Below, piece after piece: positions 1 to 13,026 of a stretch of 64,000 nt of DNA. Made by a program: the position numbers and the translations under genes. Source of the DNA: Rostrohypoxylon terebratum. Lineage: Eukaryota; Ascomycota; Sordariomycetes; Xylariales; Hypoxylaceae. Position 1 is the first letter of the stretch; each line of letters opens with the position of its first letter. The stretch covers positions 124,001 through 188,000 of the forward strand of contig MU385877.1 in the NCBI GenBank assembly GCA_022497145.1, in the 5' to 3' direction. The notes below the pieces were generated by a model. It ran no database searches. It was not told the origin of the DNA and saw only the letters and a list, made by a program, of their open reading frames with translations.

Positions 1-1805
1 AATAGCCAGGGACCCGAGTCGCTGTCTACTAGTACAGCGCTTTCAACGGGCGGGAATAAACCGATTGGTATCGATTCGACGGTCTTACCAGAATCCGATT
101 TGACAATGATAAACTCCCCCTGAGAACCACGGACGGTGACAGTTCCTCTTGCGTCGTCAGCATAGATCGCTTTTACATCCCAAGGCTTACTCCCGGGAGT
201 TTCGTTAGCCGACTTGGACCATACAATTTGTCCATGATTGCCAACATCTAGACCGTAGAGCTTGCCACGTCGCGTCGCCAGAACAACAAGCTTGTTGAGA
301 CCAAAGCTGTCGCGTGAAAGGATACCGCTGGCCGCTAAAGTCTCTGAGCCGAGAATGCTAGCCAAGAGTCGTCGAGGAATAGCCTGTAAGAATGCCGGCA
401 AGTATTGGAGTTCGTCAATATGACGAGTGAGACGATGAACAAAAGCAGACCAAGGATCAGTGTGAGCCTCAGCTTCCAAAGTCTTTGCCAAATCTTCCGA
501 CTCGGGAATCTCCGCCCACGTGGCCGCCACGGCGCCGCTTAGACCCTCAGGTCGAGTCCACGAGACATCGCCATTGACGACCTGTGTCCAGTCATCAGCG
601 GCCGTGACGATAGCTGATCTTACAGCATAGTTGTCTTCCCCTTTCTTAATGACCTCGGAGACTGCATGAATGGGTATGGGCTTCTCTGTCTCAGACTTTA
701 AAGGCCAGCGGCCTAGGATACCATGGGAAGCGGATGAAGTGAGAATGACCTCATCGGCTGTAACCCGAGTAAAGTAGACGTTAGAAGCAGATAAACTAGT
801 AGAGAAAGCGCTTCCTCCCTCCAATAATGGTAGGTCGTAAGCTTTGGTAATAGCATTGCTCTTAAGGTCGACATGGAACACATCCGCCTTGCTTCCCTTC
901 GCAGTGCGGCTGTGGACCAGGAAATGCGGCGAAGATCGAGTTGAGTGCGGAGCATGAACCTCCACGCCAACGGTACTATCTGCTAGGGGGAACTCCTGTC
1001 TGTTTTTAGAGCCGAGGACGTTCACCTTTAGCTTCGTCAAGGTATTGTCTGTCCAAGCAACGATTGGAGCAGCGGAGTTGGCGCCAACGAATTGCACGTC
1101 CTCCGGCTTCTGTACGTCGCCTTTAGTGCTGATATGAATTTCGTCGAGCTTCTTTCCAGTCGAGGTATCTAGAACAATAACCTTCAAGCTATATGAGAGT
1201 AGCGAGCCGTGTAAAGTAACGACGAACACCTTCTCGAGGTTGGTGCTGACCTGCAGAGGCAGATCGCCAGTAACCTCTCTAAACTCCCAAAGCACGCGTC
1301 CGTCCGTTCCGTGTATTCTTCGCGTAACAGTCGTGCCATCTTCTTGGTGTAACGCTAGAACATCCTTGTGGCCTTCCGCGGTCATCTCCATAATCTCTAG
1401 GTCCTTAACCTCCCCATCGAAATCTAATGTCCAGACATTGCGTCCGCTAATTGCGTCCCATGTCTGTACGGAGCTCCCTAGCGCACTGGCTAACCACGTC
1501 TCATCCTCTCCGGCTCTTAGATGGCCTCCTCCCTCTGTGAGATTATTGCTTAACAGCTGGCGCCAAACGACGGCGCCATTGCCAGGGTTAACAGCGCCTA
1601 AAACACCTAGATCGCTGAGAGTATATAGGAGGCTCGCCTTCTCTTGCGGTCGGGGTCGGTGGAAGAACGTGGTTTCGCGTTGGGGCACTCCGAGGAGCTC
1701 GTGGTGGTAGTCGATGTGGTCGACTTCGTCTCTAAAGACGGCGCGCACGGCTGCAGGCAGAGCTAGCAGCACCGCGATCGACAGCGTCTGTAGAGGTATA
1801 TGCAT
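1..1805 (-). CDS. EMC1: ER membrane protein complex subunit 1 (EMC1), N-terminal part, cut by window edge
   Basis: One open frame runs from the ATG at 1805-1803 to the window edge, about 601 codons without a stop, so the C-terminal part lies outside. The first ~22 residues (MHIPLQTLSIAVLLALPAAV) form a signal peptide. The next residues, VFRDEVDHIDYH, match the conserved start of mature EMC1. The rest reads as the lumenal PQQ-like beta-propeller, with repeats such as 'NGAVVWRQ', 'GRVLWEF' and 'DVGNHGQIVW'. EMC1 is the large lumenal scaffold of the ER membrane complex, which inserts tail-anchored and multi-pass proteins. No intron is seen in this part. Family call from recognised sequence character; the DUF1620 C-terminal domain would be expected beyond base 1. 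Confidence 0.88.
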   Translation of the reverse strand, partial: MHIPLQTLSIAVLLALPAAVRAVFRDEVDHIDYHHELLGVPQRETTFFHRPRPQEKASLLYTLSDLGVLGAVNPGNGAVVWRQLLSNNLTEGGGHLRAGEDETWLASALGSSVQTWDAISGRNVWTLDFDGEVKDLEIMEMTAEGHKDVLALHQEDGTTVTRRIHGTDGRVLWEFREVTGDLPLQVSTNLEKVFVVTLHGSLLSYSLKVIVLDTSTGKKLDEIHISTKGDVQKPEDVQFVGANSAAPIVAWTDNTLTKLKVNVLGSKNRQEFPLADSTVGVEVHAPHSTRSSPHFLVHSRTAKGSKADVFHVDLKSNAITKAYDLPLLEGGSAFSTSLSASNVYFTRVTADEVILTSSASHGILGRWPLKSETEKPIPIHAVSEVIKKGEDNYAVRSAIVTAADDWTQVVNGDVSWTRPEGLSGAVAATWAEIPESEDLAKTLEAEAHTDPWSAFVHRLTRHIDELQYLPAFLQAIPRRLLASILGSETLAASGILSRDSFGLNKLVVLATRRGKLYGLDVGNHGQIVWSKSANETPGSKPWDVKAIYADDARGTVTVRGSQGEFIIVKSDSGKTVESIPIGLFPPVESAVLVDSDSGPWL

Positions 1806-2635
1806 CTTTGGTAGATGCGCCGAGGTATCTCGACGCTGTGAGATGTTAATTGAAGCAGAAAGATCCTGTTAGACAACCTCGGGCACCATGGTCAATGGTA
1901 GGTATAGTCGTGTAGCTAAGGTACCCGTTGTTTAGTTAACAAGATGTAAGTTGTAAGTTGTAAGTTAGTTGTTAGCTGTGAGTTGTCAGCTATCAGGATT
2001 GAGGATCCACTATGATACAATGCCCAGCGCTTACATAGGTAGATGCACATATCGAACAGATTAGGTCACATACTTGCGTAATTGTTAATGCACTTAGTAA
2101 GTAATATGTATTAGTCAGATAATATAGCAATTGTTAGCGTCAAATATCAGTCAGGGGTGTCAGGAGTCACTTTTCGCAGGATCACAATTCTTTAGTCCCG
2201 AAAGAGGCTGTTTTCATGTCCTGTATTCATCGTGAAATGCAGCTAGGTACAGTTTAGATACCATTCTTGTTGTAACAGCAAGCACCTAAAGCATCAATTG
2301 GTATCTCTCATAGCGAAACTCCTATCAGCGCACCCTTTTCTGAGATTACGGATACCATGAAAGATGAAAGGAAGAAAAGGAAATCTTTCATCTCAATATC
2401 CCCGCATAGACTCGCAAACCTGCTAAATGAGGAAAACAACGCACTTTTCATAGAGCCCTCCCACACGAGGGGACTGCTGCAATTCCGACGTGATAGCAAA
2501 TGATGGATTGATGGGTATGAGGGCTTTCGATGGGTTCATCAGCACAACTTCTTGATTTGGGTTGATACGAGGCCCGTGAAAGCCTACAATATCAGCATTC
2601 TTGTTCACCACCTTTGTCGAACGAGAGCTAGCGAT
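1806..2635. other. intergenic, EMC1 promoter side
   Basis: This 830-bp spacer separates the EMC1 start from the end of the PARP-finger gene upstream; both are on the minus strand. It should hold the EMC1 promoter and the 3' UTR of the neighbour. Three tandem copies of a 7-mer (TGTAAGT, about 1945-1966) are visible. I see no gene; the short minus-strand frames around 2308-2611 show no family resemblance. Confidence 0.5.
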
Positions 2636-4049
2636 TTACGCCTTCTTAGGGCGACCTCGGACGCGTCCACGCTTTGAAGCGACAGGGGATTCAGCTGGAG
2701 CCTCGACTGGGGCCTCTTCTTCCTCAGCCTCCTCTGGCTCTTCGGGTTCGGCGACCTTAGCTTTAGCTTTGCGACTACCCTTTGCCTTGGGAGCTGGCTT
2801 TGGGGCAGGCTCCTCATCTTCCTCGTCCTGCTCGGCTGCGGCAGCCTTCGCTTTCGCCTTGGGGGCACTCTTAGCCTTGGGCTTAGCCTTAGACTTAGCT
2901 TTTGAGGGAGCGACTTCTTCTTCTTCTACCTTCATCTCATCCTCGCCGCTTAGAGCGACGTCTTCGGCAGGAACCTCGGCGGCTTTCTTGCCCCCAGTCT
3001 TCTTAGCGGGGGCTTTGGCCGTGCTCTTAGCAGATGCCTTGGTAGATGCCTTACCGGAGGATTTGGCAGACGCTTTAACAGGGGGAGCCTCTGGTTCCTC
3101 CAGCTCCTCGTCCTCATCCTCTTCAGCGGCTTTTTTAGCCTTGCGACCACCCTTAGCCTTTTTCTTGGCGGGCTTCACATCCTCTTCTTCCTCCTCGTCG
3201 TCCTCGGCCTTCTTACGGCCACGTTTGGCGGACTTCTTAGGAGCCTTAGGAGAACTCTCGGCCTCACCTCCATCGTCCTGTACCATGTAAGTATTACATA
3301 TATATAGACTTATTGAGGCGTACTAACTTCATCTTCGCCCTTCTTCGGCTTCTTAGCACGCCCACGGATGGCCTTTTGGCCGGGCTTGTTGAATTCGGGA
3401 TCCTATTGGATATTAGCTAAAGCTCAATAAGAGATAAGAGACGGTAACCTACGCCCTTGAAATCCTCAGGATCGATGTGGCCTTGAGTGATGACGCGACG
3501 GATTTTCTCCTGAATTTCAGGGTGAGAACTAAGAGCAATGTGTTAGTGAAATTAACACATGCATCATCGTCTAATAGGACCTACTCTAATTCATCATAAC
3601 CGTCGAGCATGTCCCACTGGAAGCCGCCCTTGCCGTCATCGATAGCTTCTTTCACATTGCTGATAGATAGGCCAGAGACGCATCCCCTTTAGATTGGTTA
3701 ACGAAACGGCTCTAACGTGCTTTCCGTGAGTGAAATCATACCAGTGTCGCCATTTCCACGAGCCATGGTCCTGCATCTCAACCCAACTACCGAAACGAAG
3801 TTCATCTTTCGCAATCTTCGCACCCTCACTCTTACACTTGGTATCTTGGCAACCAGCACGGGCGCTCTTCGCGAGTTCTAAAAAAAAGGTCAATCATTGC
3901 TGCCTGCCTAGGATTTGAGAGGTTGAAAAAAATATGTGTGCGAGAACAGCGACGATGGAAATAGCACTGATGTAATGTGACTTGTCATGTCTGAGCAGGC
4001 TGGGAGAGAACAGCACGGAGAATAGAGACATACCTATTCGGTAAGACAT
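2636..4049 (-). CDS. PARP-type zinc-finger protein with acidic/basic low-complexity tail
   Basis: Six exons can be joined: 4049-4034, 3877-3742, 3686-3585, 3528-3453, 3402-3328 and 3277-2636, giving 348 aa with every junction in phase. Residues ~1-95 are a PARP-type zinc finger: it starts MSYRIELAKSARAGC, continues with KC and a W-x-RHWGC motif, and ends in a GGFQWDMLDGYDEL segment. PARP fingers of this kind recognise DNA strand breaks. The last ~210 residues alternate KKAK/KPAKK and EEEDE blocks, suited to a nuclear, chromatin-binding tail. There is no PARP catalytic, WGR or BRCT domain, so the protein is a reader and not a polymerase. It lies just downstream of, and on the same strand as, MEC1. 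Single-finger proteins like this occur in other filamentous fungi; target unknown. Confidence 0.85.
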
Positions 4050-5087
4050 AGTCACGAAATAATTGAGTAAATAGACGCCAAATTTATGCGAGAATTTGAG
4101 AGCTGAGATGATATTAGGTCGACGAAGAATGAGAATAAAGAATTGGGTGGTCGGTAGGATGCGATCCCTTTTGTGCAGTGAACAGTGAATGCACCGAGAG
4201 GCAACGGCTGTGGTTAGTTTGGAAATGATCTAATCCAAGTTGCCCAGGTAAATTTGGGGATCTTTCCCAAGCGGACTTGATTAGATGTTTCTCTCGACAA
4301 TTGTAAAGATGATTCAGATATGGATAATGAAGTTTGAGGTGAAGTAGAGAAGAAAAGAATGCAAGGGAGATGGGATTGAAGTGTTGAGAAAAGGATGGAA
4401 GAGAGAGGCGAGTTCCCAAGTTTCGAAGGTTGGTTAAAAATCGGAGAACATCCATTGAAAGTCGAGGGGTTGAACGCGCCCGCGTGGGAGCGCGTACTAG
4501 GTACACCTTTGGGCACACTACAACGTTTCCAGGGCTGATTTTACAGGTAGTCGCAGCCCTGGATAGTTACAGCTCGTGGTAGTTACAGGTAGTAAGATGC
4601 GATTACAGGTGGCAATCGCAGTGGATATTGGAGTAAGATTATAGGTATGTAGGTACGGGCTACTACCAGGTACACAGTCAGACAGTACGCTTAGCCCTGA
4701 ACCAGCTAGCTTATTGGAACGTGCGACCGCGCCTTTCGCTACCAGTCCCTAACCAACTAACACCCCTGAATTCTGCCTGGAGAATGAGTGTCTGCCTGAA
4801 AAATCTTCAATTCTTGTGCACATCAATATTTAGTTCACACCTACATAGTAGGCATCCGACTTCCCTCTGCGTGCTAGATACATGGACTTTCAAGGTTCTT
4901 GCTTGTGCCTTGAAAAATCGGTATTAAAATGGCCATAGGCCGGCCATCTAGAACATCATGTCCCGAGGTGAAGTACGAACCATCTACACCGATACCAAAA
5001 AAAAAAATGAGCAGTCATACGAATAACCTATTTGTGATAACCTCTTTCCGTCACCTTCCGTTTATTCATCCCATTCACCCCATTCAC
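4050..5087. other. intergenic between PARP-finger gene and MEC1
   Basis: About 1 kb holding the promoter of the minus-strand PARP-finger gene and the 3' end of MEC1. Around 4540-4660 there are diverged short repeats of a TTACAGGTAG type. The two overlapping minus-strand frames (4114-4518) are Ser/Thr/Leu-rich without family character and are not called. Confidence 0.4.
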
Positions 5088-8000
5088 TCAAAGGAAGGGG
5101 CACCATCCGATATACATAGCTGTCAAGTTCTTCGGGTTGACCGCCTGCTTGATCAATTCCTCCACTTGCCCTTCCACCCCCAGTGGTATGCTTTCGTCCG
5201 GTAGCAAACCTCGTACTTTCCTCTTGATACTATCCACGACGCTCTGCGGGTTGAGCTTGACAACTCCGTTCTTCCCGCGCTTGTCTCGTTGTAGATCTAG
5301 TGTCGGATCGTAGATGAATGCTTCCAAAATCGTCATCAGCGTCTCCTCTTGTTGTCTCAGAATGCTTAGCGTTAGTTCCGAGCATTGTCTGAATGGTCCT
5401 TCGTATCCGTAAATACCCATAGCCGCCACCATGTTGTGAGTCAAGCGGAACGGCACCCGCTCAGGTTGCGCAAATGTGAGTCCCTTGTCGAAGAGACAAT
5501 TGAAATCTACGTGGAACACGCCACCGTTGCCTTCTTCTAGAAGCACGTTCTCGCCGTGACGGTCACCGAGTCCCAAGATCGTACCAACCATTGACATGAC
5601 AGCACACGATCTTGTATACCTAAGCCGAGCTGCGAACCACGCCGAAGGATTAGGGAATTGCGCAATGAACCAATTAGGTAGCACAGGCGGGAACATCCCT
5701 AGTACCTTCTCCGTGAATATCGAGGTATTGCTGTCCCCCGAGGCCGCATCCTTCATCATCTGCGCCAGATGTTGATAATTAGGCATAATCCCACGAGATC
5801 GGTATATATTAAGCAAAATATCTCGAAGTGTTTTAAGGCCGTCAACCCACTCGATAATCCCGCATTCTTCGTTCAGCGGCGTGACAGCGTATGTTTTAAT
5901 GTAAAGCTGTCTCCTGCTTGACTCGGCATCTCGTTTCAATGATCGATTGATCATGCCGTTGAATTCCATAAGACGTTGATCTGTACGGAGATCATCCTTT
6001 GGTTTGATGAGGAGGCCATAGTTCACCCCATTAGACCCGCGAGCCGTAAGCTTTCGAGGTTTAGCTAGAGAGCCCAACACTAGAACCTCGTCCAAAAATG
6101 ACTGGACAAGAATGACATCTCGGGAAAATGCTTTGTGCTTTTTGACATTGTCCGTAAGAGTGGGAAGCGTGGCCGTAAGGCAAATCTCAATCGGTACGAC
6201 GAGGGGACACGGCGTGCATTTGTGGTTAAAATTTAGATCCCGGGTGATGCTCGCCACCGTAGTCCTGTTGCTTTGGAAGTCTCCGTTGTTGCAAGCAACA
6301 AGGAGCTGCTCTGCCAGCTTCTCGCCCATGCGTAGCAAAGTCTTCAACTCTAACGAGCCACTCTCTACTTTCTTGCTCCTATCCCTGATCTTCTGCATCA
6401 TCCGTTGGCCGCGCCCCCTCCGTTCCGTATTGGTTTGCCGGGAGGTCGTAACGGCGAATAAACTCCATAGAGCTTGTCTCGGGTGGGCTTCGACAACTTT
6501 CAAAATGATTTCCTCGAGTAGCATGAAGACTTCCATGTTTGGATGGGCGATGCGTGCGACTAGTTGAGGTAGGGCAGTATAAAAGATATACGCGGGTAGC
6601 CGAAAGATAGATTTGTTGAGGTATTTATGGAGCGACGAAAGCTGTGTCTTACGACGATGATGAAGTTCCTTGGAAAGCGAGATTTTGCCTTCTGGTGCTT
6701 TGTCAACCTGCGCACCAAGTTCAAGCCAGAGAGTTAAGATTCGGGGAAGGGTCTGATAGAGGTATTTGACCCCATAGTTCAATGATCTCATGTAGTTTTC
6801 GATGACGAGCTTAGCTGTCTCGCCTGTCAGATATTCATCGCTCTGGTCATCTGGCTTCAATGTTCTTTCGGATTCAAGAACCTTCTTGTAATGCCGGCCA
6901 AGATAATAGTGCCCCTTTTCCCACGTGCCGTAATTTTTGGGGACGCTTCGGTAATGTTCTCGCAGCGCGGTGGCATGAGTCTGACCGGCATTATCCAGCC
7001 ACTTTGCGAGAAGCAATTGAGCACGCGCAGTCAACATATTTTGCTGTGATTCAATATTCTTCTCGGATGATTCGTGTTCGGTAAAGCTTTGGGTTAGGAA
7101 CGCTTTGCTCTCGATAGCACTTTTAAGTGTCTGTATAGCCTTCCTGTTATGCCCTTCTTTCCACAACAATCGGGCGTTTTCAATGGTCGCAGAGTCGTCG
7201 CCAAGCTGGGATGCATGAAGCACTGCATTGAAGGATTGATGCATCGAGTTGGTCTTTCTTGCAAGTCGAGCACTGGATAACCACAGGGCTGATATGTCCA
7301 AATTTCCGAATCTTGGTCTGATTGGGTTAGATTAATTGACAGATGTGGGATACGATCACGACAACTTACCGCATCAACTCCATAGCTGCACGCCGTATGC
7401 TCAATACGTACTGCTTGTCATTGACGTAGGATCCTAATACTTCTAGACGTCTGTCAAGTGTCTTGAGGACCTCTTGGGGGTGTTGACTACTGTCGTTGTT
7501 AATACCAGCGATCAATTCTAGATCGGTTAATACGTGGCATTTTAGCATCGGCTCATGGCAGGCCTGTAGTGAAGACGTGATTGAAAAATTCATGGAGGCG
7601 TTGACTCTGTCTCTCAAAATTTTCATTTCGTCAACAAAGGCTTTCGTCCACCCCTTTCTCAAGTAGAGAAGAGCTTGAGCGATAGACACGTTGAAATTTT
7701 CCGTTCGGTCTCCCTGATATTTGGCGATGAATTTCTCCATAGTTCGCCATCTTCCTGTTGCCCAAGACGCTTCTACGGCATAGGGAACTATTCGATTGAT
7801 TGTCGTGACCGCGGTATGCTTCTCAATACCTTCAACGTAATTGAGGAGAACGTCTGTAACAGTTGTCAGCATTGTACCTAAACATCGAGTCACTAGGTAC
7901 GAACCGTGTTGTCCCGATTCCTTGAGGCAGGTCAACAGATCGATTTGGATTTCGACGTTATCGGGATTCTCAGCTAGCTTAATCTCATACCAGGTCTGCG

Positions 8001-11000
8001 CTGCTGCCCATCGCCCGGCCTTTCGATGGCTCAGAACCTGCTGATTGACGTCAAGCACGTGTAGGTGCGCAGATATACCCTCAAGACCATCCGGTTCATC
8101 GATCTGACTATATATGTCCTGAAGCCGCTGAAGGAGTCGGTCCCTCTCATGGGTGCCTTTCTTCTCTTCGTCGACTTGACGGATGTGTCGTTCAAGGTGA
8201 AATAAGGCTCTTGCATAAGCTTTACAGTCTACGGCTCGCTGCGAAATTAGTTCGGCGGGTATAGAGTCAAGCAGACCTTGCAACATCTCCATGGCCGCGA
8301 CATCTCGAGGGCCAAGGCTACCTCCAGCCCTCTTCAGCTGCAGCCAGCGCATTGCATAGTCGATGAAGCGGAAGACGGCCTATTATTGTTAGCATGAAAA
8401 ATAAAAAAATTGACACAAATGTATTTTTACCTCGCAATACAATTTTTGATTTTCCCTCTCCTCATAGGTTGCATTAGCCGGGACCTCGTGCCGAAGCACA
8501 TTGAGTAATTCATTAAGCACATTGGAGCGCTGTTCCTCTGTAGTATCTTCGCCAACCACGATATGGAGGGTTACATATGGGAAAAGAAATTCTACTGTCG
8601 AAAGATCTTTGATTCGGATGACTCGGCATAGAGGTTCAAAAATGAGCTCGGCAAATGGTGCTTGTGGCTTACGCATAAGGTCGAGAGTGAAGCTCCGCAT
8701 CCAGTTGGCGTATCTTGTCTTACCGGGCCTGAAAATGGGGTACTCCGTCTGCTGTGACGCCATTGGTTGGACGACATACCTCGAAGTCAAGAAAGGTATC
8801 AACACTTCCCGGGCAGTTACAGACATGGATAGCCATTTTCGATAAATAGGAGCTGCCTCTCTTGTCCCTTCCATCTGTACTGCAACTTTAATGTCCGCTC
8901 TTTCGAGAAGCTCTTGCATGGCATACGAAAGGAAGCCTTGTAACTTCGTATCAGTTGCGGAAAGAAATGATTTGACGAGCACCTCTTCTAGCAAATAGAT
9001 GACGAAGTCTGTAGTCTCGCCTGAATGCTCAAAGTTGCTTTTTACGACAATTTGTCTCTCGGCACGAACCGTTTCTACGCGATTTGGATCTAGGCAACCT
9101 ACTAAGCCTAAGCATTGGGTACAGAGGTCGCTGATTTCGCTGTGGACGCCATTAAACCTTGACGAGCAATCGAGAAGTGAGCGAACCAGTGTAGACACAA
9201 CCGAATCAGGCTGTTCGCTTACGGCAGATGCCTGTAAGTACCCTTGTTGCCTCTGCAAGTAGGATGCAAGTTCTCTCAAGGCGAGTAAAACGACTCCGTC
9301 GTTCTCGTGGCTGACTCTTTCCGCTAGCAAGGAGAACGCTGTTCTACTGTCGACTGGTTGACGAAGCTTGCTGAGTTTTCCCTCAATATCGGACAGATAA
9401 TTGATGTGGCTAAATGACGGTAGTTTGCTTATGGTCGCCTCCAAGACCGAGTCCTCTTTATCTAGCAAAGATTCTATCAAGTCTTTAGATTGCTTCTGCG
9501 TCGCTTCGTCGAATGAGGACCAGTAATGACTGATGAGGAAGAAGGTTGTTTCTATAAGAGCTTCAACATCTTCCAGATAAAGAAGCATGGCTGCCCAGCA
9601 TGAGAAAGCCGCAGAGCGGAGGCCATCGTATTGCATAGCTGCTTGAAGACAAGCAGATATCTATTTAAAAATCAGTATGTATCTAGAGGCAGCCTACGCT
9701 GATAATCTTACCTGTGGACGAGCAACACGAATGTAATGCTTCCCCGTCCGGATCATTTCTTCCATCGCTTTTATGTAGCGTCTACGCTCTTGTAACGGTG
9801 TCCGACTTGATACATCGTTGATGACTTGGGTCAGCCCAGCCATGAGAGCCAAAGCGTATCTCTGGAGAAAGGGGCCTGATGCATGGACCTTCTTAGATTT
9901 GAGTTCTCCGCTCCCTGCTAACATCATACTTGCCACCTTGTTCAGTACTCCTCGAATCTACCGAGGAAATAGAAATTAGTACCTGAGAGGGATATGATGT
10001 GTTGCATAATTCACTTACATGGCCTTTGCGATCTTCATCAGCATCGCCTGCTGCTTTTAGAAGCTCTAAGGTAGTCCCAATAGGTTCTATTCGCAGTAAT
10101 TCAAGAAGCCCCCCCGATTCACTAAGATGAGGAGATATGTATTTCAACAAATCCATACAATATTCTTGTATGTCCGGGGTCTCTTGGGTTAGTAAAAGGG
10201 CTAGTATTGGGCCCAAATTAGCCTCGTCCAGACAGGGTCGCCATATTTCTTCCTCGTTTCGTGCTTCGGCGATTTTCTGAATGACATCCCTTCTTTTAGT
10301 GAGTACAAGCCAAGGTAAGGCATATTTTTGCACATAAAGCAATAATTCTGCAACACTCATATCTAGCAACTCCGCTAATAGGCGGGTCAATTTTGGCCGA
10401 GACGTAAGATCCTTAGTTGCCGAGAACGCCAGATATCTCCAGAACGGCCCAAAGAACTGCCTGATAGTCATGCCTCGGCAGCGAGCAAGATTTACTATCT
10501 ATTAATTGTCAGAACTTCGACCTGCAATGAGCGATAGATAGTCATACCTCAGCAAATGCAGCCGCAGATGTAGTTATACTGTCGGAACCAAGGTATTCAA
10601 CCAGTTTCACCAGTACGAGGTTCAGCTGGTCATCCAATATAACACTAACAAGCATGTCAGCACTTCCCCGGTCGGACCGTTAGACTTCTACGCCTACCTT
10701 CCAACCTGGGACCAAGCTAGAATACAAGTCTCAGTAAGTTCGGGTGAAGCTTGCTCCGACAGCGAGCGGAGTATACTGAGAACATTCGCTCGATTCCTCT
10801 GTACAGTCTTTGAACAGACATCTGATTGATTCTTTTCAGATAAGAACACAGCAACAGTCCGCCTAAAAATGTGTGAGACACGAGCGATAAATGCATCCCC
10901 AATGATAGCTTACCCAGCAGCAATACGAAGCTCTCTGATAGAACTTTGGAGTGACTTGAGGCACCACTGCGCAGTCACCGAAAGCTCAAGGTCCAGAAAT

Positions 11001-13026
11001 TCGGGGTCGGTGCAATGTCTCGCAGCACGCCTCACAGCAGCCATCGCAGTCACACGTGGTTTCCGCGATTCAAGGAAACCAGGAAACTCAACTAGGGAAG
11101 AAAATAATGCATAGATCGCACGTTTTGCCGATTGATCATGGCAAAGTGGTGCTTGACTTGAAGTCTGAAAAGGCTGGCAATATCGGCAATCGAACCGCAT
11201 AGATCCACCGTCCTTTTTACCATGCATCACAAAAGTGTCATCAGCGGCACAGCAAACGTAACCGAGGAGGGTGATGATTCGACACAATTGGGATTCGGGC
11301 AATTGATGGAATTGGTTTCTGTCATTGTTAGTAATTTAGGATTTCTAGAAGAAAATAGTCTTTACGTACTCCAAGGCAATTTTTACGTCAGCGAGATTCG
11401 TCCCCAGATGCTCCAATCCCAAGAGACCTTGTAACTGGGTGATTATTGCCTCCTGCCGTATTACTTCAGTCGATACCTTCCTACGTTTAGATTGTCGCTC
11501 TATATCTGTAGCATTGCCAAGTCCCATGTCTAACTTATCGACTAGATGACGGAGGCGCTCGTCATGAAATCTATCGGCTTGTATCACAACAGATAACGAT
11601 GTAGGTGCAGGATCGGTGGCAACGCTCTGGAGGAGCTTTAAACATCTCTAACATCGCGTCAGCTAACTCTCAGTGAAATGGTTGCAATACTTACCCAGAA
11701 ATCGGTATCGGCGACATTATTCTCACTACCTATGATCAACCTTTCTAATGCTGGGATCAGCTGTGACGTTACGAGCCGTGAAATTGGCTTTGATAATGTG
11801 CAGGCCCTGGCTACTTTAGCAAGGGACAAGCAGAGAAATCCGTAGTCTGCATTCTCCTGTCCGTGAGCTATGAGACCTCCCACAGGTTGACTCGATATCT
11901 CCATGCAGATGAGGACAAGTAACGAGGACACCTTTTGCTCTATACAGGCATCAATGCTGCTTGCAGTGTCAATTATGTCGAGGAGTTGCAAACTGTTCTG
12001 CAAGAATGAGGATAAGACACTGGGCAATATATACTGCCATCGGGCTTGGGTTTCGTGGAGATGAAAGTAAGCATCGAAGAGCCAGGGGATGTACTCTTGG
12101 AAAGAAGAAACAATGTCAAATTCTGAAGAGTGATGTAGCAAAGGTGCTACCATGATCGATAAGAGACCAGTCGCATGCTGCAGACCGTGTGATGCTGATA
12201 TTATATCGTATGTGCATTGCCGCTGAAGTGGTCTCAGGCCATCATCGACCAGTGACATAAGGAGCCAATCTGGAGGTAGCTGTAATTGGATAGGCACATC
12301 TCGATTTGTCAAGGGTGCCTTGAGTCCTTTAAAGTAGTGAATTATAGCTACAGTATCTATTAGCTCATATTCTTTCCGATATAGGGCTGAGTCATCCACC
12401 ATACCATCAAAACTTGACTTGAAGTAGGCAAGGAATTGTGGTATCAGAGACCACTGAATCCCTATACGGGACGTTATCAGAAATATTTCACGAAAGAACT
12501 GTTCGATCTCGTCCCTCAGATCGGCACAATATCCGCTGCCAAGCATTTTCAGGACTTTCGGAAAGATCCATAACCAAAGAGGTTCATTCCCCCTAAAAAG
12601 GAATAAACCTGCTTCAGATCTAGCCGAGAGGACATCGGGAGTTTCTCCAATCGTGATCTTTAGAAAGTCGATGGCTCTTGACGCATCTGCGCGAAGTTGG
12701 ACCTTGTCGGCAAAAGGATCATCCCACCTTAGAGTTTCTAGAACGACTCTAGTATACACATAAATCAGCATATGGTTGTGTTCCATTCGTTCCTTTGGGG
12801 TTTTCAATATGTCAGGCTGATTCTTGACTTCCTCAATAATCCCGAAGAATCTCTTTAGCTCCGCTATCTCATCCGGCCGAGAGGAGCGCGTGGAAGCCGA
12901 GATATTTTCCACTAATTGGGCCGCCAAAGTCGACGGAGGTGGGCCATTGTTGTTACTATTTAGAGAACCATTTGCAAAGTTCTCACGACCATTAGGACCG
13001 GCTCTTCCATGGGATGTGGGAGCCAT
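5088..13026 (-). CDS. MEC1: serine/threonine-protein kinase Mec1/ATR (DNA-damage checkpoint PIKK)
   Basis: Ten exons: 13026-11695, 11647-11370, 11318-10914, 10862-10698, 10644-10548, 10498-10019, 9957-9712, 9660-8431, 8379-7370 and 7317-5088. All GT-AG junctions are in phase and give 2490 aa, the usual size for fungal ATR. The long N-terminus is helical HEAT-type sequence, followed by the FAT region and the PI3K-like kinase. The catalytic loop is GLGDRHGEN and the DFG-equivalent is HVDFNCLF, near residue ~2330. The protein ends in a FATC tail finishing IGWCPFL. Mec1/ATR senses RPA-coated single-stranded DNA with its partner Ddc2/ATRIP and starts the replication and damage checkpoint (UVSB in Aspergillus, MUS-9 in Neurospora). 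ATR is favoured over Tel1/ATM by the N-terminus and the length. The promoter is shared with divergent COX16. Confidence 0.93.

Noticed and set aside
2601..3290. Long plus-strand frame of 229 codons over the PARP-finger gene
   Set aside because: It is the antisense shadow of the low-complexity Lys/Glu/Ala tail; the minus strand has a zinc finger, in-phase introns and an ATG.
4114..4518. Two overlapping minus-strand frames between the PARP-finger gene and MEC1
   Set aside because: Different phases, skewed composition, no family resemblance; most likely promoter/UTR sequence.
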